Of a stretch of DNA of 64,000 nucleotides, positions 26,784-36,815 are shown one piece after another. The stretch is taken from contig NZ_BOSE01000002.1 in assembly GCF_018403185.1 (NCBI RefSeq), positions 62,001 to 126,000 on the forward strand, given 5' to 3'. The notes under the pieces are model-generated. The model did not search any database, was not told the DNA's origin, and saw only the letters and a program-made list of their open reading frames with translations. Each line of letters begins with the position of its first letter. Position 1 is the first letter of the stretch. Source of the stretch: Paenibacillus montaniterrae (GTDB lineage: Bacteria > Bacillota > Bacilli > Paenibacillales > Paenibacillaceae). The position numbers and the translations under genes were made by a program.

Positions 26784-27700
26784 AACAAAAGAAACCGATC
26801 CAGGCCGACTCCGCTTATTAAGCAACGTTCTTTTTTACTGCCGAGCATTTGGCCAATCCAATCAACAAATCCACCATCGCCAATCATCATTTTTTCATGC
26901 TCAGTCTCCATATATATTTGAAAATTGATGCCCTGATAATACTTGTTGTCTACATCGTCATAATCAAAGGAAAGCGGCGTATCAGGAAATGATGTTTGTA
27001 CCACTTCAGTCATTTTGTCGAAAAAGCCATCACCGTCTGTATATCCGCCTCTTTTCCGTAAAACGATCGATAACGTTGCATTGAAGTGTTCTTTGAGCAA
27101 CTCTTTGTAAAATTGCAAATGCTTCATAAGAAGCTGCTTCTCACAGCTGTAAGACCCTGTATCTTTCCCTGAAGATACCATGCAAAAAAGACCAAAATGA
27201 GCAAAAAAACCTTTGCCCGAAAACGCTTGTGCCCGAACAACTCTTCCTGTTGTAGCATAATGCACGGGGGGCGTATTACTCTCGATCCTCCGCTTTATTC
27301 TGTCAGCAATAATGATAGCCACCATATTGGAGGGGTCGGACAACGTTTCCGTTCCACGCAATGCGCTTACAACATTGTATTGGTCGACGCAGCCAAAAGC
27401 ACTGCAACTGCCAAGAGGCGCAGAGGGTGAAAGCAGAACCGTTTGCATATTCATTTTCTGTGCTGCGGTCAATAGCTGTGCTTCTAACGCATGGAATTTG
27501 ACAGGGTCAATATCACTGGGCTTAGAGAAACGGTTAACTTGATACGCTTTTAAGATATCCACAGGGGTCATCTTATCCGTTTGCTTTTCAAACAGTTCTA
27601 ATAATAGCGAATTTAAGTCTGCCTTTGAAAGAGAAAGAAGCTTCTCTATCATTTTCTGATCGTCAATTTCCTGCAAAATTCTTTGCAAAATTTTACTCAT
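26768..27700 (-). CDS. stand-alone class II aminoacyl-tRNA synthetase-like protein
   Basis: 310 residues. I see an echo of the class II synthetase core: a helical N-terminus, VLLSPSAPLGSCSAFGCVDQ, a motif-2-like strand-Arg pattern (TTGRVVRAQAF then FAHFGLFCMVSS), and a motif-3-like GVGLDRFLL at the end. There is no anticodon-binding domain. It most resembles HisZ-type or other synthetase paralogues that act as regulatory subunits or modify metabolites; its substrate is unknown. ATG 27700 follows AAGGTGG. The last few residues (SAKS) may derive from fusion to the GNAT remnant, so the native C-terminus may be altered. Confidence 0.6.
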   Translation of the reverse strand: MSKILQRILQEIDDQKMIEKLLSLSKADLNSLLLELFEKQTDKMTPVDILKAYQVNRFSKPSDIDPVKFHALEAQLLTAAQKMNMQTVLLSPSAPLGSCSAFGCVDQYNVVSALRGTETLSDPSNMVAIIIADRIKRRIESNTPPVHYATTGRVVRAQAFSGKGFFAHFGLFCMVSSGKDTGSYSCEKQLLMKHLQFYKELLKEHFNATLSIVLRKRGGYTDGDGFFDKMTEVVQTSFPDTPLSFDYDDVDNKYYQGINFQIYMETEHEKMMIGDGGFVDWIGQMLGSKKERCLISGVGLDRFLLLSAKS

Positions 27701-27717
27701 GGGCACCACCTTCATTT

Positions 27718-27752
27718 CGGACTATAATTTGTATATTCAAAATTATAGTCCG
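27718..27752. promoter_or_regulatory. 13-bp perfect inverted repeat upstream of the aaRS-like gene
   Basis: CGGACTATAATTT and AAATTATAGTCCG are separated by nine bases and end 18 bases before the start codon. The arms contain TATAAT, so the dyad overlaps the probable -10 region on the minus strand. It has no T-run and is better explained as an operator than a terminator. Confidence 0.55.
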
Positions 27753-27806
27753 TAAGGCGTGTACAGTTAAGGTCAAATGACCAAAGCATCCTTAGTGTGC
27801 CATTTT

Positions 27807-28688
27807 TTATTCCTTAAGCGCACCGATTAATACACCATGCACAAAGTACTTCTGAAGGAAAGGATAAATTAACAAGATCGGCAGTGTAGAGACAATGATC
27901 GTTGCATACTTAATCGTGACGCCTATATCTGCACGATCGCTAGTTGCAGCTCCAGTCATCATATTATCCGTGCTATTAGAAATTAATATTTCTCTAAGAA
28001 TTAATTGAAGTGGAAACAGCTCTCGATCACGCAGGTAAATCAATGCGCTAAAATAGGAATTCCAATGTCCTACGGTATACCATAATATCATGACCGCAAT
28101 AACCGGGAGAGACAACGGCAAAATAATTCTAGTCAGGATCACCCAATCATTCGCTCCATCTATCCGCGCGGACTCCTCTAAGCTAACCGGTATACCTTGA
28201 AAAGCGGTTCTCATAATAATTAAATTGAATGAATTGATCGCACCGGGCAACAGAAGTGCCCAAGCGGAATTCAAAAGTCCAAGACTATTTACAAGCAAGA
28301 AGGAGGGAATAAGACCTCCGTTAAACACCATCGTTATGACGATTAAAAACATTATAGGATTTTTAAGCAAAACGCCTTGTCGCGATAACGCATATGCACC
28401 CAGCGTAGTCATAACCAGGTTAATTGCTGTACCAATTACGACATAATAAAGTGTATTACGATAGCCTACCAGAATCATCGGGTTCTCCAATACCGCTTTG
28501 TACGCTTCTAAACTAAATCCTTTAGGAAATAATAACAAGCCGCGAAAACGAGCCATTTCCGTTGGATCGCTTAGAGAAGCGAATAGGATGTAGATGAACG
28601 GATATAATGTAACGGTACATAATAATAGCATGAAGCCGACATTAAACCATGAGAATATAGACTCGCCAACAGAACGTTTATAGGTCAC
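27807..28688 (-). CDS. carbohydrate ABC transporter permease, LplC-type
   Basis: 293 residues, six membrane segments, with the permease EAA motif SLEESARIDGANDWVILTRI that docks the ATPase. It belongs to the CUT1 family of oligosaccharide importers, second permease type (LplC/YtcP-like). GTG 28688 lies seven bases after AGGAG and 22 bases after the stop of the partner permease gene. No ATPase gene is nearby, as is usual for this family, which shares an MsmX-type ATPase. Confidence 0.9.
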   Translation of the reverse strand: MTYKRSVGESIFSWFNVGFMLLLCTVTLYPFIYILFASLSDPTEMARFRGLLLFPKGFSLEAYKAVLENPMILVGYRNTLYYVVIGTAINLVMTTLGAYALSRQGVLLKNPIMFLIVITMVFNGGLIPSFLLVNSLGLLNSAWALLLPGAINSFNLIIMRTAFQGIPVSLEESARIDGANDWVILTRIILPLSLPVIAVMILWYTVGHWNSYFSALIYLRDRELFPLQLILREILISNSTDNMMTGAATSDRADIGVTIKYATIIVSTLPILLIYPFLQKYFVHGVLIGALKE

Positions 28689-28710
28689 TCTTCTGCTCCT
28701 TTCTTCTCCT

Positions 28711-29673
28711 TTACCACAGCTTATGATCACTTACAGCTTTACTAATCGTATTGGCTAACATAATTAGGATGAAGCTAACAATCGAATTGAATAATCCCAC
28801 TGCAGCCGAATAACCAAAATCAGCACCTAAAATTCCTTTTCGATATACGTAAGTGGAGATGACATCAGCCGTTTCGTACGTTAACGGATTATACATTAGA
28901 ATGATCTTCTCACTGCCTACAGACATCATCGAACCTATATTTAGGATAAGTAAAATAACGATCGTTGGCATTATTCCCGGGAGCGTGACGCTCAGTGTCT
29001 GCCGCCAGCGTCCTGCACCATCTATACGAGCAGCATCATAAAGAGAGGGATCGATCGTGGACATTGCTGCTAAATAAATAATCGATCCCCAACCAACACC
29101 TTGCCATACACCAGAGGATATATATAAGGAGCGAAACCATCCAGGCTCCTGCAAAAATGCAATTGGCTCCATGCCAAACATCGCTAAAATATTGTTAATG
29201 AGACCATCTCGTGCCACAAAATCTACAAGCATCCCAACAACAACGACGATGGATATGAAATGCGGTAAATAACTAATGGTCTGGACAACTCTTTTAAAGA
29301 ATTTTAGGCGAAGCTCGTTAAGCAGCAACGCTAAAATAATCGGTGCAGGAAATGCAAACAGCAATTCGTACAGGTTAATTAATAGCGTATTGCGAATAAG
29401 ACGCCAAAAAAAATGATTCTCAAAAAAACTTTGAAAGTGAGCAAAGCCAACCCATGGGCTGCCCCATACTCCATCTGCTAATCCATAATTTTTAAACGCA
29501 ATTAGTAGTCCATACATCGGACCATAATGAAAAATAGCGTAATATACAATAACCGGCAGCAGCATAAGGTAAATGTAGCGATTGCGAATCAAATCTCTTC
29601 CCAACACGGTTAGCTTGCTGTCCTTCCGATCTCTCGCAAGTAACGATGCCCTGTTTTTGTTCAAGCTTGACAT
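28711..29673 (-). CDS. carbohydrate ABC transporter permease, LplB-type
   Basis: 320 residues, six membrane segments, opening with the family pattern NRYIYLMLLPVIVYYAIFHY and YGLLIAFKNY. The EAA loop is DPSLYDAARIDGAGRWRQTL. Partner of the LplC-type permease and the adjacent binding protein. ATG 29673 follows GGAGGG at eight bases. Confidence 0.9.
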   Translation of the reverse strand: MSSLNKNRASLLARDRKDSKLTVLGRDLIRNRYIYLMLLPVIVYYAIFHYGPMYGLLIAFKNYGLADGVWGSPWVGFAHFQSFFENHFFWRLIRNTLLINLYELLFAFPAPIILALLLNELRLKFFKRVVQTISYLPHFISIVVVVGMLVDFVARDGLINNILAMFGMEPIAFLQEPGWFRSLYISSGVWQGVGWGSIIYLAAMSTIDPSLYDAARIDGAGRWRQTLSVTLPGIMPTIVILLILNIGSMMSVGSEKIILMYNPLTYETADVISTYVYRKGILGADFGYSAAVGLFNSIVSFILIMLANTISKAVSDHKLW

Positions 29674-29740
29674 GAGGCGGCCCTCCAATTTCCCTCCAGA
29701 ATAGCCAGCTTGATCACTACCTATTCTGGAATTGGTGATT

Positions 29741-31348
29741 CTATCTGTTGTTATAGCGTTCTAATGCTGCTTGCTGAATTTGTATAGCCTCTTCAATGCC
29801 AAGAGCCTTAATCGTCTCTACAAATTTATCGAAGTTATCCAATGATTCAGCACCCATAATGAACTTCAGGATCATCTCATCCTTGTACGTATTGATATCC
29901 GTCATTATCGAAGCAAATCTACTGCTATCCTCGATGGCAATGCTGACAGGAGGAATTCGTTTTTCATGCGTTGGACTAGACCATGCCTGCATCGCATCCT
30001 ATTGCTCAGGCTTCGTCGTATATTGCATTGAATGGCGAATATCCTGAACGAATGGACCCGAAGTAGCTCCCATTATATGCTTTCTGAATGATTGAGAGAT
30101 AGGTAATCCATCCGGGTTTTTCAACACCTGCTCCGTATAAACAGGCTCACCATCGACAAGTGTAAATGTTTCTCCCTCTCTGCCAAAATTCATAATAAGC
30201 TTTCCTTCGTCGCTGTATAGATAATCCAAAAACTTCACAGTTTCAACCACATTTTTATTACTTCCAGTTATCGTTGCAAAAATACCTGTCACCGGATTAT
30301 CAATATGACCGAATACTGGCTGTACTCCCGCATTTAGAGTTGGATACGTTGTTCCTGCAAGCTTGAACTCTGGTTGTACGTCCGACATCAAATCCATGTA
30401 TTTACCTATTCCGCCATTAAGAAATAACACTAATGAACCCATTTGATTGCCTGTAACCTTGGCATCTACCATCTTGCCGTCGTTCGTAGCAAAATCCCGA
30501 TCAAGCAGCCCCTCGTTATACCATTGATTCATTGTAGCCAAATATTGCTTAAAGCCCGGCTCAATTGGGCCATATTTCACCGTATTATTTTCCTGGAAGA
30601 AATCATTTGGTGTACCAAAAGCACCCGCAAAGGCCAGCTCACCCGCTACAATATGAATCGGAATTTCATCTGCTTCACCGTTTCCGTTCGGATCCTGCTC
30701 CTTAAACGCTTTCAAAACATGGTACCACTCGTCAATCGTTGTAGGAGAAGACAGCTTAAGCTTATCTAGCCAGTCCTGGCGAATTGCAGGACCGAGAAAT
30801 ACTTGCTGCGTAACCTCCTCACGAATGAACGGGAAGCCGATAATATCGCCATCATCGGTGGACGACATTTTTCTCCATTCCGGATTTTCATCCAATAATC
30901 TCTTGAGATTAGGTGCGTAATCCAAGTAATCATTCAATGGAATGATCTTTTTGTCAGCAATTGCCTTCATAGCGCCACCAGGATAGGCATTCCAGCCATA
31001 GACAATAACATCCGGTAATTTATTCGAAGCGACCATCAAATTAAATTGTTCGCCAAGCTGACCTTGTGCGGGATGCTGGAACTCAATATCGACACCTGTT
31101 TTTTCTTGAATCACCTGCCATGCCGTCACTTCATCATAGCTTTTCATAATCGCAGCAGCATCTGGAAATAGCTCAATCCAAAACGATAGCTTTGTTAATG
31201 CTGGAGCATTTTCTGATGAATGCTGATCCCCTTCCTCCTGCTTATTAGTCGTGGCATTTCCCGAACTGCAACCGACAAGTGCTGTTAAAATGAGAGTCAA
31301 ACAAATTGCGAAACCTGTAAACCTTTTAACGTTCATTAGTAGTGACAT
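29741..31348 (-). pseudogene. LplA-type sugar-binding lipoprotein gene interrupted by in-frame TAG
   Basis: A 536-codon frame would give a 535-residue extracellular solute-binding lipoprotein: signal peptide with lipobox LVGC, Thr/Lys/Glu/His-rich linker, then a family 1 binding fold (YGWNAYPGGAMKAIADKKIIPL). Codon 450 is TAG (29999-30001), after KPEQ. The same frame continues without shift for 85 further codons (DAMQAWSSPTHEKRI ... QQAALERYNNR) to the natural stop. The length and conserved tail show a single-base nonsense change, or a sequencing error. A truncated 449-residue product would lack the last structural elements. It heads the importer operon. Confidence 0.85.
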
Positions 31349-31527
31349 ACAACACTTAACCTCCTATTTTTTCATGTAGGTCGTGAGGTAGCTCATTCCC
31401 CACGTCGATGAGTATATCGAGAAAGCTGATCTGCGAATATAATCTAAACTTTGACTGCATTGACTTTAGTTAAGATTAACGGCTAACCATTTTTAAATTG
31501 GGGTTACAATTTTTAAACTTGCTCCAT

Positions 31528-32361
31528 TTACTTCGCTAATTTACGATATTCCGTTGGCGAGATGCCATTTCGTTTTTTGAACATCTTACTGAACTGATAT
31601 ACATCAGAATGACCGCAGTCAATTGCGATTTGCGATATCGGATCTCCTGTATGCTTAAGTCTGAGCAGTGCATGCTCATTTCTTAGATTTTCAAGATATT
31701 CCTTTGGGCTGCATCCATATCGTGCTGAAAAGCATCTCCGCAAATATACTGGTGAAAAGCCGGATTGCTGAGCTAATTTCGTTATTTTAGTATCGGAAGC
31801 AAAATGCTCATCCAACATGCTTTTAAACCAGCGTACAACTTCAGCAATTCCCTTTTCATTGCTGCGAACCTTGCGATCGTTGATAATCTCCTGTAGTTCA
31901 GCAATTAACCGGTACCACTCTGATTTTGTTTTTACCTCCTGGACGTGATCGCCTGGTACCCATTCCCGCTCTAATTGCTGAAACTTGCTGCTAATCACTC
32001 CAGCCTGATCCTGTTGAAGCGGTGTCAAAAATGGTAAATTCAATCGTTCTATCGTTTGGGGTGGCTCCCACCCATGCTCACTCTTTATAAGCGAGGCACA
32101 ATCAAAAAACAGCATCGTCATGCGCAGTGGCAGAGCCTCCGATGATTTCATGTAAAGCTTCAAGCCTGGCCATAAATATACGAATGTATTACCTTCTACC
32201 TCGTATTCCTCGCCTTCGCAATAAAAAACACCCTTGCCGCTATGTATGTAATAAAACGTATGTCCAGATGTACTCTGTCGAATATCCTCCCAGCCAGGTA
32301 TTGCTGGTTTGGCAATAATCCAGTCAATATGAACGGCCAAGCTTCCTAATGCGATTGTCAT
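31528..32361 (-). CDS. AraC-family transcriptional regulator
   Basis: 277 residues. The N-terminal cupin-like sensor (SGHTFYYIHSGKGVFYCEGEEYEVEG) suggests sugar binding. The C-terminal 100 residues contain two helix-turn-helix motifs (ITKLAQQSGFSPVYLRRCF and ISQIAIDCGHSDVYQFSKMF) and the ISPTEYR end. It is divergent from the GH2 gene, with a 140-base shared control region, and is the likely local activator of the sugar locus. GGGGG precedes the ATG. Confidence 0.9.
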   Translation of the reverse strand: MTIALGSLAVHIDWIIAKPAIPGWEDIRQSTSGHTFYYIHSGKGVFYCEGEEYEVEGNTFVYLWPGLKLYMKSSEALPLRMTMLFFDCASLIKSEHGWEPPQTIERLNLPFLTPLQQDQAGVISSKFQQLEREWVPGDHVQEVKTKSEWYRLIAELQEIINDRKVRSNEKGIAEVVRWFKSMLDEHFASDTKITKLAQQSGFSPVYLRRCFSARYGCSPKEYLENLRNEHALLRLKHTGDPISQIAIDCGHSDVYQFSKMFKKRNGISPTEYRKLAK

Positions 32362-32501
32362 TCGTATCCCCCTCTACCATAGTATCATTTATGATAAATC
32401 TTTTAGATTGTTTTTGCCATTGTTCTACACTCAGGCAGGGTGATATACTCCGTGTCATAATCATTATATTATCTCAAATAACATTGAAGGAGTTGGTCAA
32501 A

Positions 32502-34238
32502 ATGATTCGGGCATTTCAGCAGCATCTACTTCGTGATTGCCGTTTTCTGAATGAATTGTGGGATTTCGTTTTTGACAAAGATAATGTCGGATTAACTCAG
32601 GAATGGAATAAAAATTTCCCAAGCAGCTTCGATCGAATGCCAGTACCTGCATGCTGGAATAATGAGCTTGGCAAATACAACTATGAAGGAGTAGCTTGGT
32701 ACCGCACTAATATTACACTAGAAAAGAGCAGTCATCTTCGTATCTTGCTTCATGCTGTGCTTGGTCATGCTGATGTATATTTGGACGGTGTTCATTTAGG
32801 ATATCATTTCGGTGGCTACACTCCGTTTGACTTTGTTGTTTCTAATGTTGCTGAAGGCAGACATGAGCTGATTATTCGCACAGACAGTACGTTAGAGCAC
32901 AACACAATTCCTACTCATGTTGTCGATTGGTTTCATTATGGCGGAATTATTAGACCAGTGGAGGTGCAGCTGCTACCGGATGTATCGATTGAAAGTATGA
33001 AGATGACTTACGAGATGACAGGGGAAACAAGCTCGAATGTAAAGATTAAGGTGAAGCTGCTTTCGATGGCTAAAGCTGCACTTGAAGTTCCTCTTGCCTT
33101 ATACTGTGATGGACAATTGTTTTATGAAGACAAGATTATCGTTCAAGCCTCTGGACAGACAGAGGTTAGCATTGAACAAGCCTGGGACAATCTTGAACGC
33201 TGGGATGCTGAGAACCCTAAGCTTTATTATATTCGTGCAGCAACCGACCTGGATGATCGAACAGACCGTATCGGCTTCCGCACGATTGAAGTTAAGAACA
33301 AACGAATTTTGCTGAACGGTAAGGAGTTGTATCTACAGGGGGTAAATCGTCATGAGGAGCATCCGGAATGGGGCTTTGCATTTCCCAATAAGCTAATGAC
33401 TAAAGACCTCGATATTATTCAACAGATGGGCTGCAACACCGTACGTGGTTCCCATTATCCGCAAAGCGAATACTGGCTCGACTTACTGGATGAAAGAGGA
33501 ATTGTGTATTGGAGTGAAATTCCGATCTGGGGAGCATCGATTCCAGCTAAGGTTTTAGCAGACCCCATCTTTATTCAACGAGCAGTGACGATGATGGATG
33601 AGATGATTGAGCGCGATCTTCACCACCCTTCTATCTTGTTCTGGTCTGTCCACAATGAAATTGATACACGCTCCAAGGAAGCCTATGATCTTTCTCTTGA
33701 ACTAATTAAGCTTGTGCGGAGCAAGGATCAATCACGGCTTGTTGTGTATGCAACGATGCATCCTATGTATGATATTTGTCTTGGATTATTTGACGTGAGC
33801 GGCATCAATTACTATGGCGGTTGGTATTTCGGCCATGTTGAATTTGATGAAATGCTTAACGTATTTCATGAACGCTGTAAGGAATACGGCGCAGAGAACA
33901 TTCCTGTTTTGTTGACTGAATTCGGAGGAGCAGGCATATACGGGGACTCAGGCTGGGAGCCGCGTTTATTCAGTGAAGATTATCAAGCAGAGCTGCTAAG
34001 CAATGCATTAAAGCTATTTAGAGCTGACTCCAACATTAGCGGCACTTATGTATGGCAATTCGCCGATACACGAGCAGAACTGCATGGACCGCAGCCACAT
34101 TTTAGAGATCGTGCACGCTCCTTTAATAATAAAGGAATCGTCAACGAGTACCGTAAGCCAAAGCTTGCTTATCGTGTAGTAAAGGATATTTATACGAACA
34201 ACACTGACCCTTACTCGATGGGCTCTACGTTAAATTAA
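32502..34238 (+). CDS. glycoside hydrolase family 2 (beta-glucuronidase/beta-galactosidase-like)
   Basis: 578 residues with the three GH2 domains: N-terminal jelly roll (about 10-160), immunoglobulin-like (about 165-260) and TIM barrel. Acid/base Glu386 lies in SVHNEID and nucleophile Glu473 in LLTEFGGAG; the signature NRHEEHPEWG is at 282-291. The length and SHYP motif are closest to beta-glucuronidases. There is no signal peptide, so it is intracellular and acts on oligosaccharides imported by the neighbouring transporter. AAGGAG precedes ATG 32502. Confidence 0.9.
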   Translation: MIRAFQQHLLRDCRFLNELWDFVFDKDNVGLTQEWNKNFPSSFDRMPVPACWNNELGKYNYEGVAWYRTNITLEKSSHLRILLHAVLGHADVYLDGVHLGYHFGGYTPFDFVVSNVAEGRHELIIRTDSTLEHNTIPTHVVDWFHYGGIIRPVEVQLLPDVSIESMKMTYEMTGETSSNVKIKVKLLSMAKAALEVPLALYCDGQLFYEDKIIVQASGQTEVSIEQAWDNLERWDAENPKLYYIRAATDLDDRTDRIGFRTIEVKNKRILLNGKELYLQGVNRHEEHPEWGFAFPNKLMTKDLDIIQQMGCNTVRGSHYPQSEYWLDLLDERGIVYWSEIPIWGASIPAKVLADPIFIQRAVTMMDEMIERDLHHPSILFWSVHNEIDTRSKEAYDLSLELIKLVRSKDQSRLVVYATMHPMYDICLGLFDVSGINYYGGWYFGHVEFDEMLNVFHERCKEYGAENIPVLLTEFGGAGIYGDSGWEPRLFSEDYQAELLSNALKLFRADSNISGTYVWQFADTRAELHGPQPHFRDRARSFNNKGIVNEYRKPKLAYRVVKDIYTNNTDPYSMGSTLN

Positions 34239-34279
34239 TTGACAGCTGAAAAGTATGACTACTAAAGCTCAAAACCTCG

Positions 34280-34321
34280 AAACAACCAGTTTCTTTTATT
34301 TGTATCTGAGACTGGTTGTTT
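34280..34321 (+). terminator. terminator after the GH2 gene
   Basis: AAACAACCAGT and ACTGGTTGTTT form an 11-bp perfect stem with a 20-base loop and T-rich tail. Confidence 0.8.
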
Positions 34322-34361
34322 ATTCCTTTTTACGAACAGTATAAGTTCCAAGAGGTGATGA

Positions 34362-36680
34362 ATGTTGTTTTCGTTCATTCGCAGCATAAATGAAGAGCGC
34401 AGTCGTAGAAGTGTCTTCTTTAAGATGATTATTTCCAACTTCATTCTGCTTTTATTACCGCTCGCCTTATGGTTTGCGCTTTATTTAAATATCGAGAAGT
34501 ACATGATTTCAGATGCGAAAAATTCAAATGCGGCGATGCTGGAGCAATTAAGGATCAATATGGATAACAATTTTGAAGAGGTAGCAAAGCTATCACAGCA
34601 AATCGTACTTAATCCAAAGCTGCATTACTTGCTGGAAAACGCAAGTAAAGAGTTATCGCAGCATTATAACCTTGTTGAATTTGCCAGGAATTACTTAAAC
34701 CCTTATCCAAACGTGCTTCATAACAGCTTTATCTATGATTTTTACCTTTATTTAGATAACAGTGATTCGATTATGAAGCCTGGACTCGTAACCGATTCTC
34801 GCAGCTTCTATGAGTATTACTATCACTTTGACTATCTCACTTATGAACAATGGCGTGAGCAATTACGTACCTATCATGGTCAACACTATTATCCGACCTC
34901 CAATTTACGGATAAGTGATAATCCTAAGGACAAACCTGTAAAGGTCATCACCTTTTTGCAATCGCTTCCAATCGGAAATATAACGAACATTAAAGGCAGC
35001 CTTACGATATTGATAGATGAACAAAAAATTCATGAGATGACCAAGCACATTGAATTGGCCAATCAAAGTTCAATTTACCTCATTTCTCAAAGCCAAGATG
35101 TCATTAGCAGTACTGCTGCTGCACCACCTATACCAGCAGCACTATTTGATGAAATGAACGCAGATTCAGGCTTTTTCCGCTATAACTGGAATGACCAGAA
35201 TGTAATTGTGTCCTATACGACCTCTAAACAGCTAGGCTGGTATTATCTCGCCGTTATTCCAGAAGAGCTATACTTAAAGGAAATGAAAGAAGTTAAGCGC
35301 TTCTCATTTGTGATCCTCGTCTTATTTCTTATGACAGGCAGCTTTGCTGCTTATAAAATTGCATACTACAACTACTCACCGATCAAGCGGGTGATTGAGA
35401 CGATAACAGCAAGCAAAGCGAAGCCCCATCGAGTAGAGACGAATGAGCTGGACTTTATTATGGAAATGGTTAAAGTGTCATGGAATGAGGAAAAAGATAT
35501 TAAAAATAAACTGAAGCAGCAATTACCCTTACTGCGTTCAAATTACTTGCACCGTTTAATTTACGGTTACATCGAGCCAATTCATCAAAAGAAGCAATCC
35601 TTTGAGTTTTTAGAGATAGATCTCCCTTATGCTAACTTTGCTGTTGTGTTGATTCAAATCGAGTCATTGAATAGATTCACCGCAAATCCAAGTGAAAAGC
35701 AGTGGGCATTGGCACGATTTATCATCTCGAATTTAGCCGTGGATGCTGCTTATGAGCAGCTAAGCATTTATGCAGTGGAGTTAGAGCGTGAGCGATTAGC
35801 GCTGATTGTGAATTTAGTGGAAGAGCCTATCGATGCTCAAACATCCCTTATTCAGAAATTCGTCTCGCAGCTGCAGCATTTACTGGAGAATCGTTTTAAA
35901 TTAGATACCAGCTTTGCTGTTAGTCAGATACATTCAAGTATTGAACAGCTCTCGGAAGCTTATGTCGAGGCAACGGCTGCCATGGAATATAAGCTAGTCA
36001 ATGCAAGCTTATCGATCTTCTACTTCCACTCTATACGGCATGAACAGCTGCTATATCAATATCCTGTCGAAACCGAATTTCAACTTATTAACTTCATTCG
36101 AAGTGGTGATCGTGATAAGGTTGTTCAGCTATTGACCGAATTGTTCGATAAAAATTTGCGTAATGAAACGGCTGCTCCCGAGCTGGTAAGATGCTTGTTA
36201 TTCAGTCTGGCTGGAACATTACTGCGAATACTTAATGCAGACTCTGCTTCATTCAAAAAGTTTACGGAGATAGATGCGAATCCTGTTCAGCAGCTACTTT
36301 CCTGCCGCACAACAGATGATATGTACTACAAAACGAAAGAGCTGTACTTAATCGTGACGGATTCATTCAAATCAGAACGAAGTGGGCACAATGAGCAGCT
36401 GCTTAAACAAATTCAGAGCTATATCGATGATCATTATGCTAATCCCAATATGAGCTTGAATTTATTAGCCGAGCATCTGCAGATTACACCTCAATATATC
36501 TCTCAAATATTCAAGAAGATGAGTGGTTTTAATTTTAGCAGCTACTTAACAACTGTACGTTTAAACCATGCAAAAAAGCTTATGGAGGACCCACAGCTAA
36601 CGAATAGTCAAATTGCAACCATGGTCGGTTATACAAGCGATGTCGTATTTATCCGCGTATTTAAGAAGGCCCAGGGCTGA
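34362..36680 (+). CDS. membrane-anchored AraC-family regulator, frameshifted C-terminus
   Basis: 772 residues as read: TM1 at about 20-42, an extracytoplasmic sensor of about 260 residues, TM2 at about 312-332, a linker, then an AraC DNA-binding domain (LNLLAEHLQITPQYISQIF; NSQIATMVGYTSDVVFIRVF). Such proteins control polysaccharide-use loci in Paenibacillus. The frame ends abruptly at FKKAQG. The adjacent frame continues LTPGKYRESIAQCSH to a TGA at 36722-36724, which is the expected family ending, so one base is missing near 36672-36680. Only the last 15 residues are lost. Confidence 0.85.
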   Translation: MLFSFIRSINEERSRRSVFFKMIISNFILLLLPLALWFALYLNIEKYMISDAKNSNAAMLEQLRINMDNNFEEVAKLSQQIVLNPKLHYLLENASKELSQHYNLVEFARNYLNPYPNVLHNSFIYDFYLYLDNSDSIMKPGLVTDSRSFYEYYYHFDYLTYEQWREQLRTYHGQHYYPTSNLRISDNPKDKPVKVITFLQSLPIGNITNIKGSLTILIDEQKIHEMTKHIELANQSSIYLISQSQDVISSTAAAPPIPAALFDEMNADSGFFRYNWNDQNVIVSYTTSKQLGWYYLAVIPEELYLKEMKEVKRFSFVILVLFLMTGSFAAYKIAYYNYSPIKRVIETITASKAKPHRVETNELDFIMEMVKVSWNEEKDIKNKLKQQLPLLRSNYLHRLIYGYIEPIHQKKQSFEFLEIDLPYANFAVVLIQIESLNRFTANPSEKQWALARFIISNLAVDAAYEQLSIYAVELERERLALIVNLVEEPIDAQTSLIQKFVSQLQHLLENRFKLDTSFAVSQIHSSIEQLSEAYVEATAAMEYKLVNASLSIFYFHSIRHEQLLYQYPVETEFQLINFIRSGDRDKVVQLLTELFDKNLRNETAAPELVRCLLFSLAGTLLRILNADSASFKKFTEIDANPVQQLLSCRTTDDMYYKTKELYLIVTDSFKSERSGHNEQLLKQIQSYIDDHYANPNMSLNLLAEHLQITPQYISQIFKKMSGFNFSSYLTTVRLNHAKKLMEDPQLTNSQIATMVGYTSDVVFIRVFKKAQG

Positions 36681-36815
36681 CTCCAGGAAAATATAGAGAG
36701 AGCATCGCTCAATGCTCCCATTGATGTGATCCAATTAATCCGATGCATAAGAAACAATGGCGTGGCAATAGCAAAAGGAGCTCATGCTGCAATCCCGAGC
36801 TCCTCAGTAATTTTA

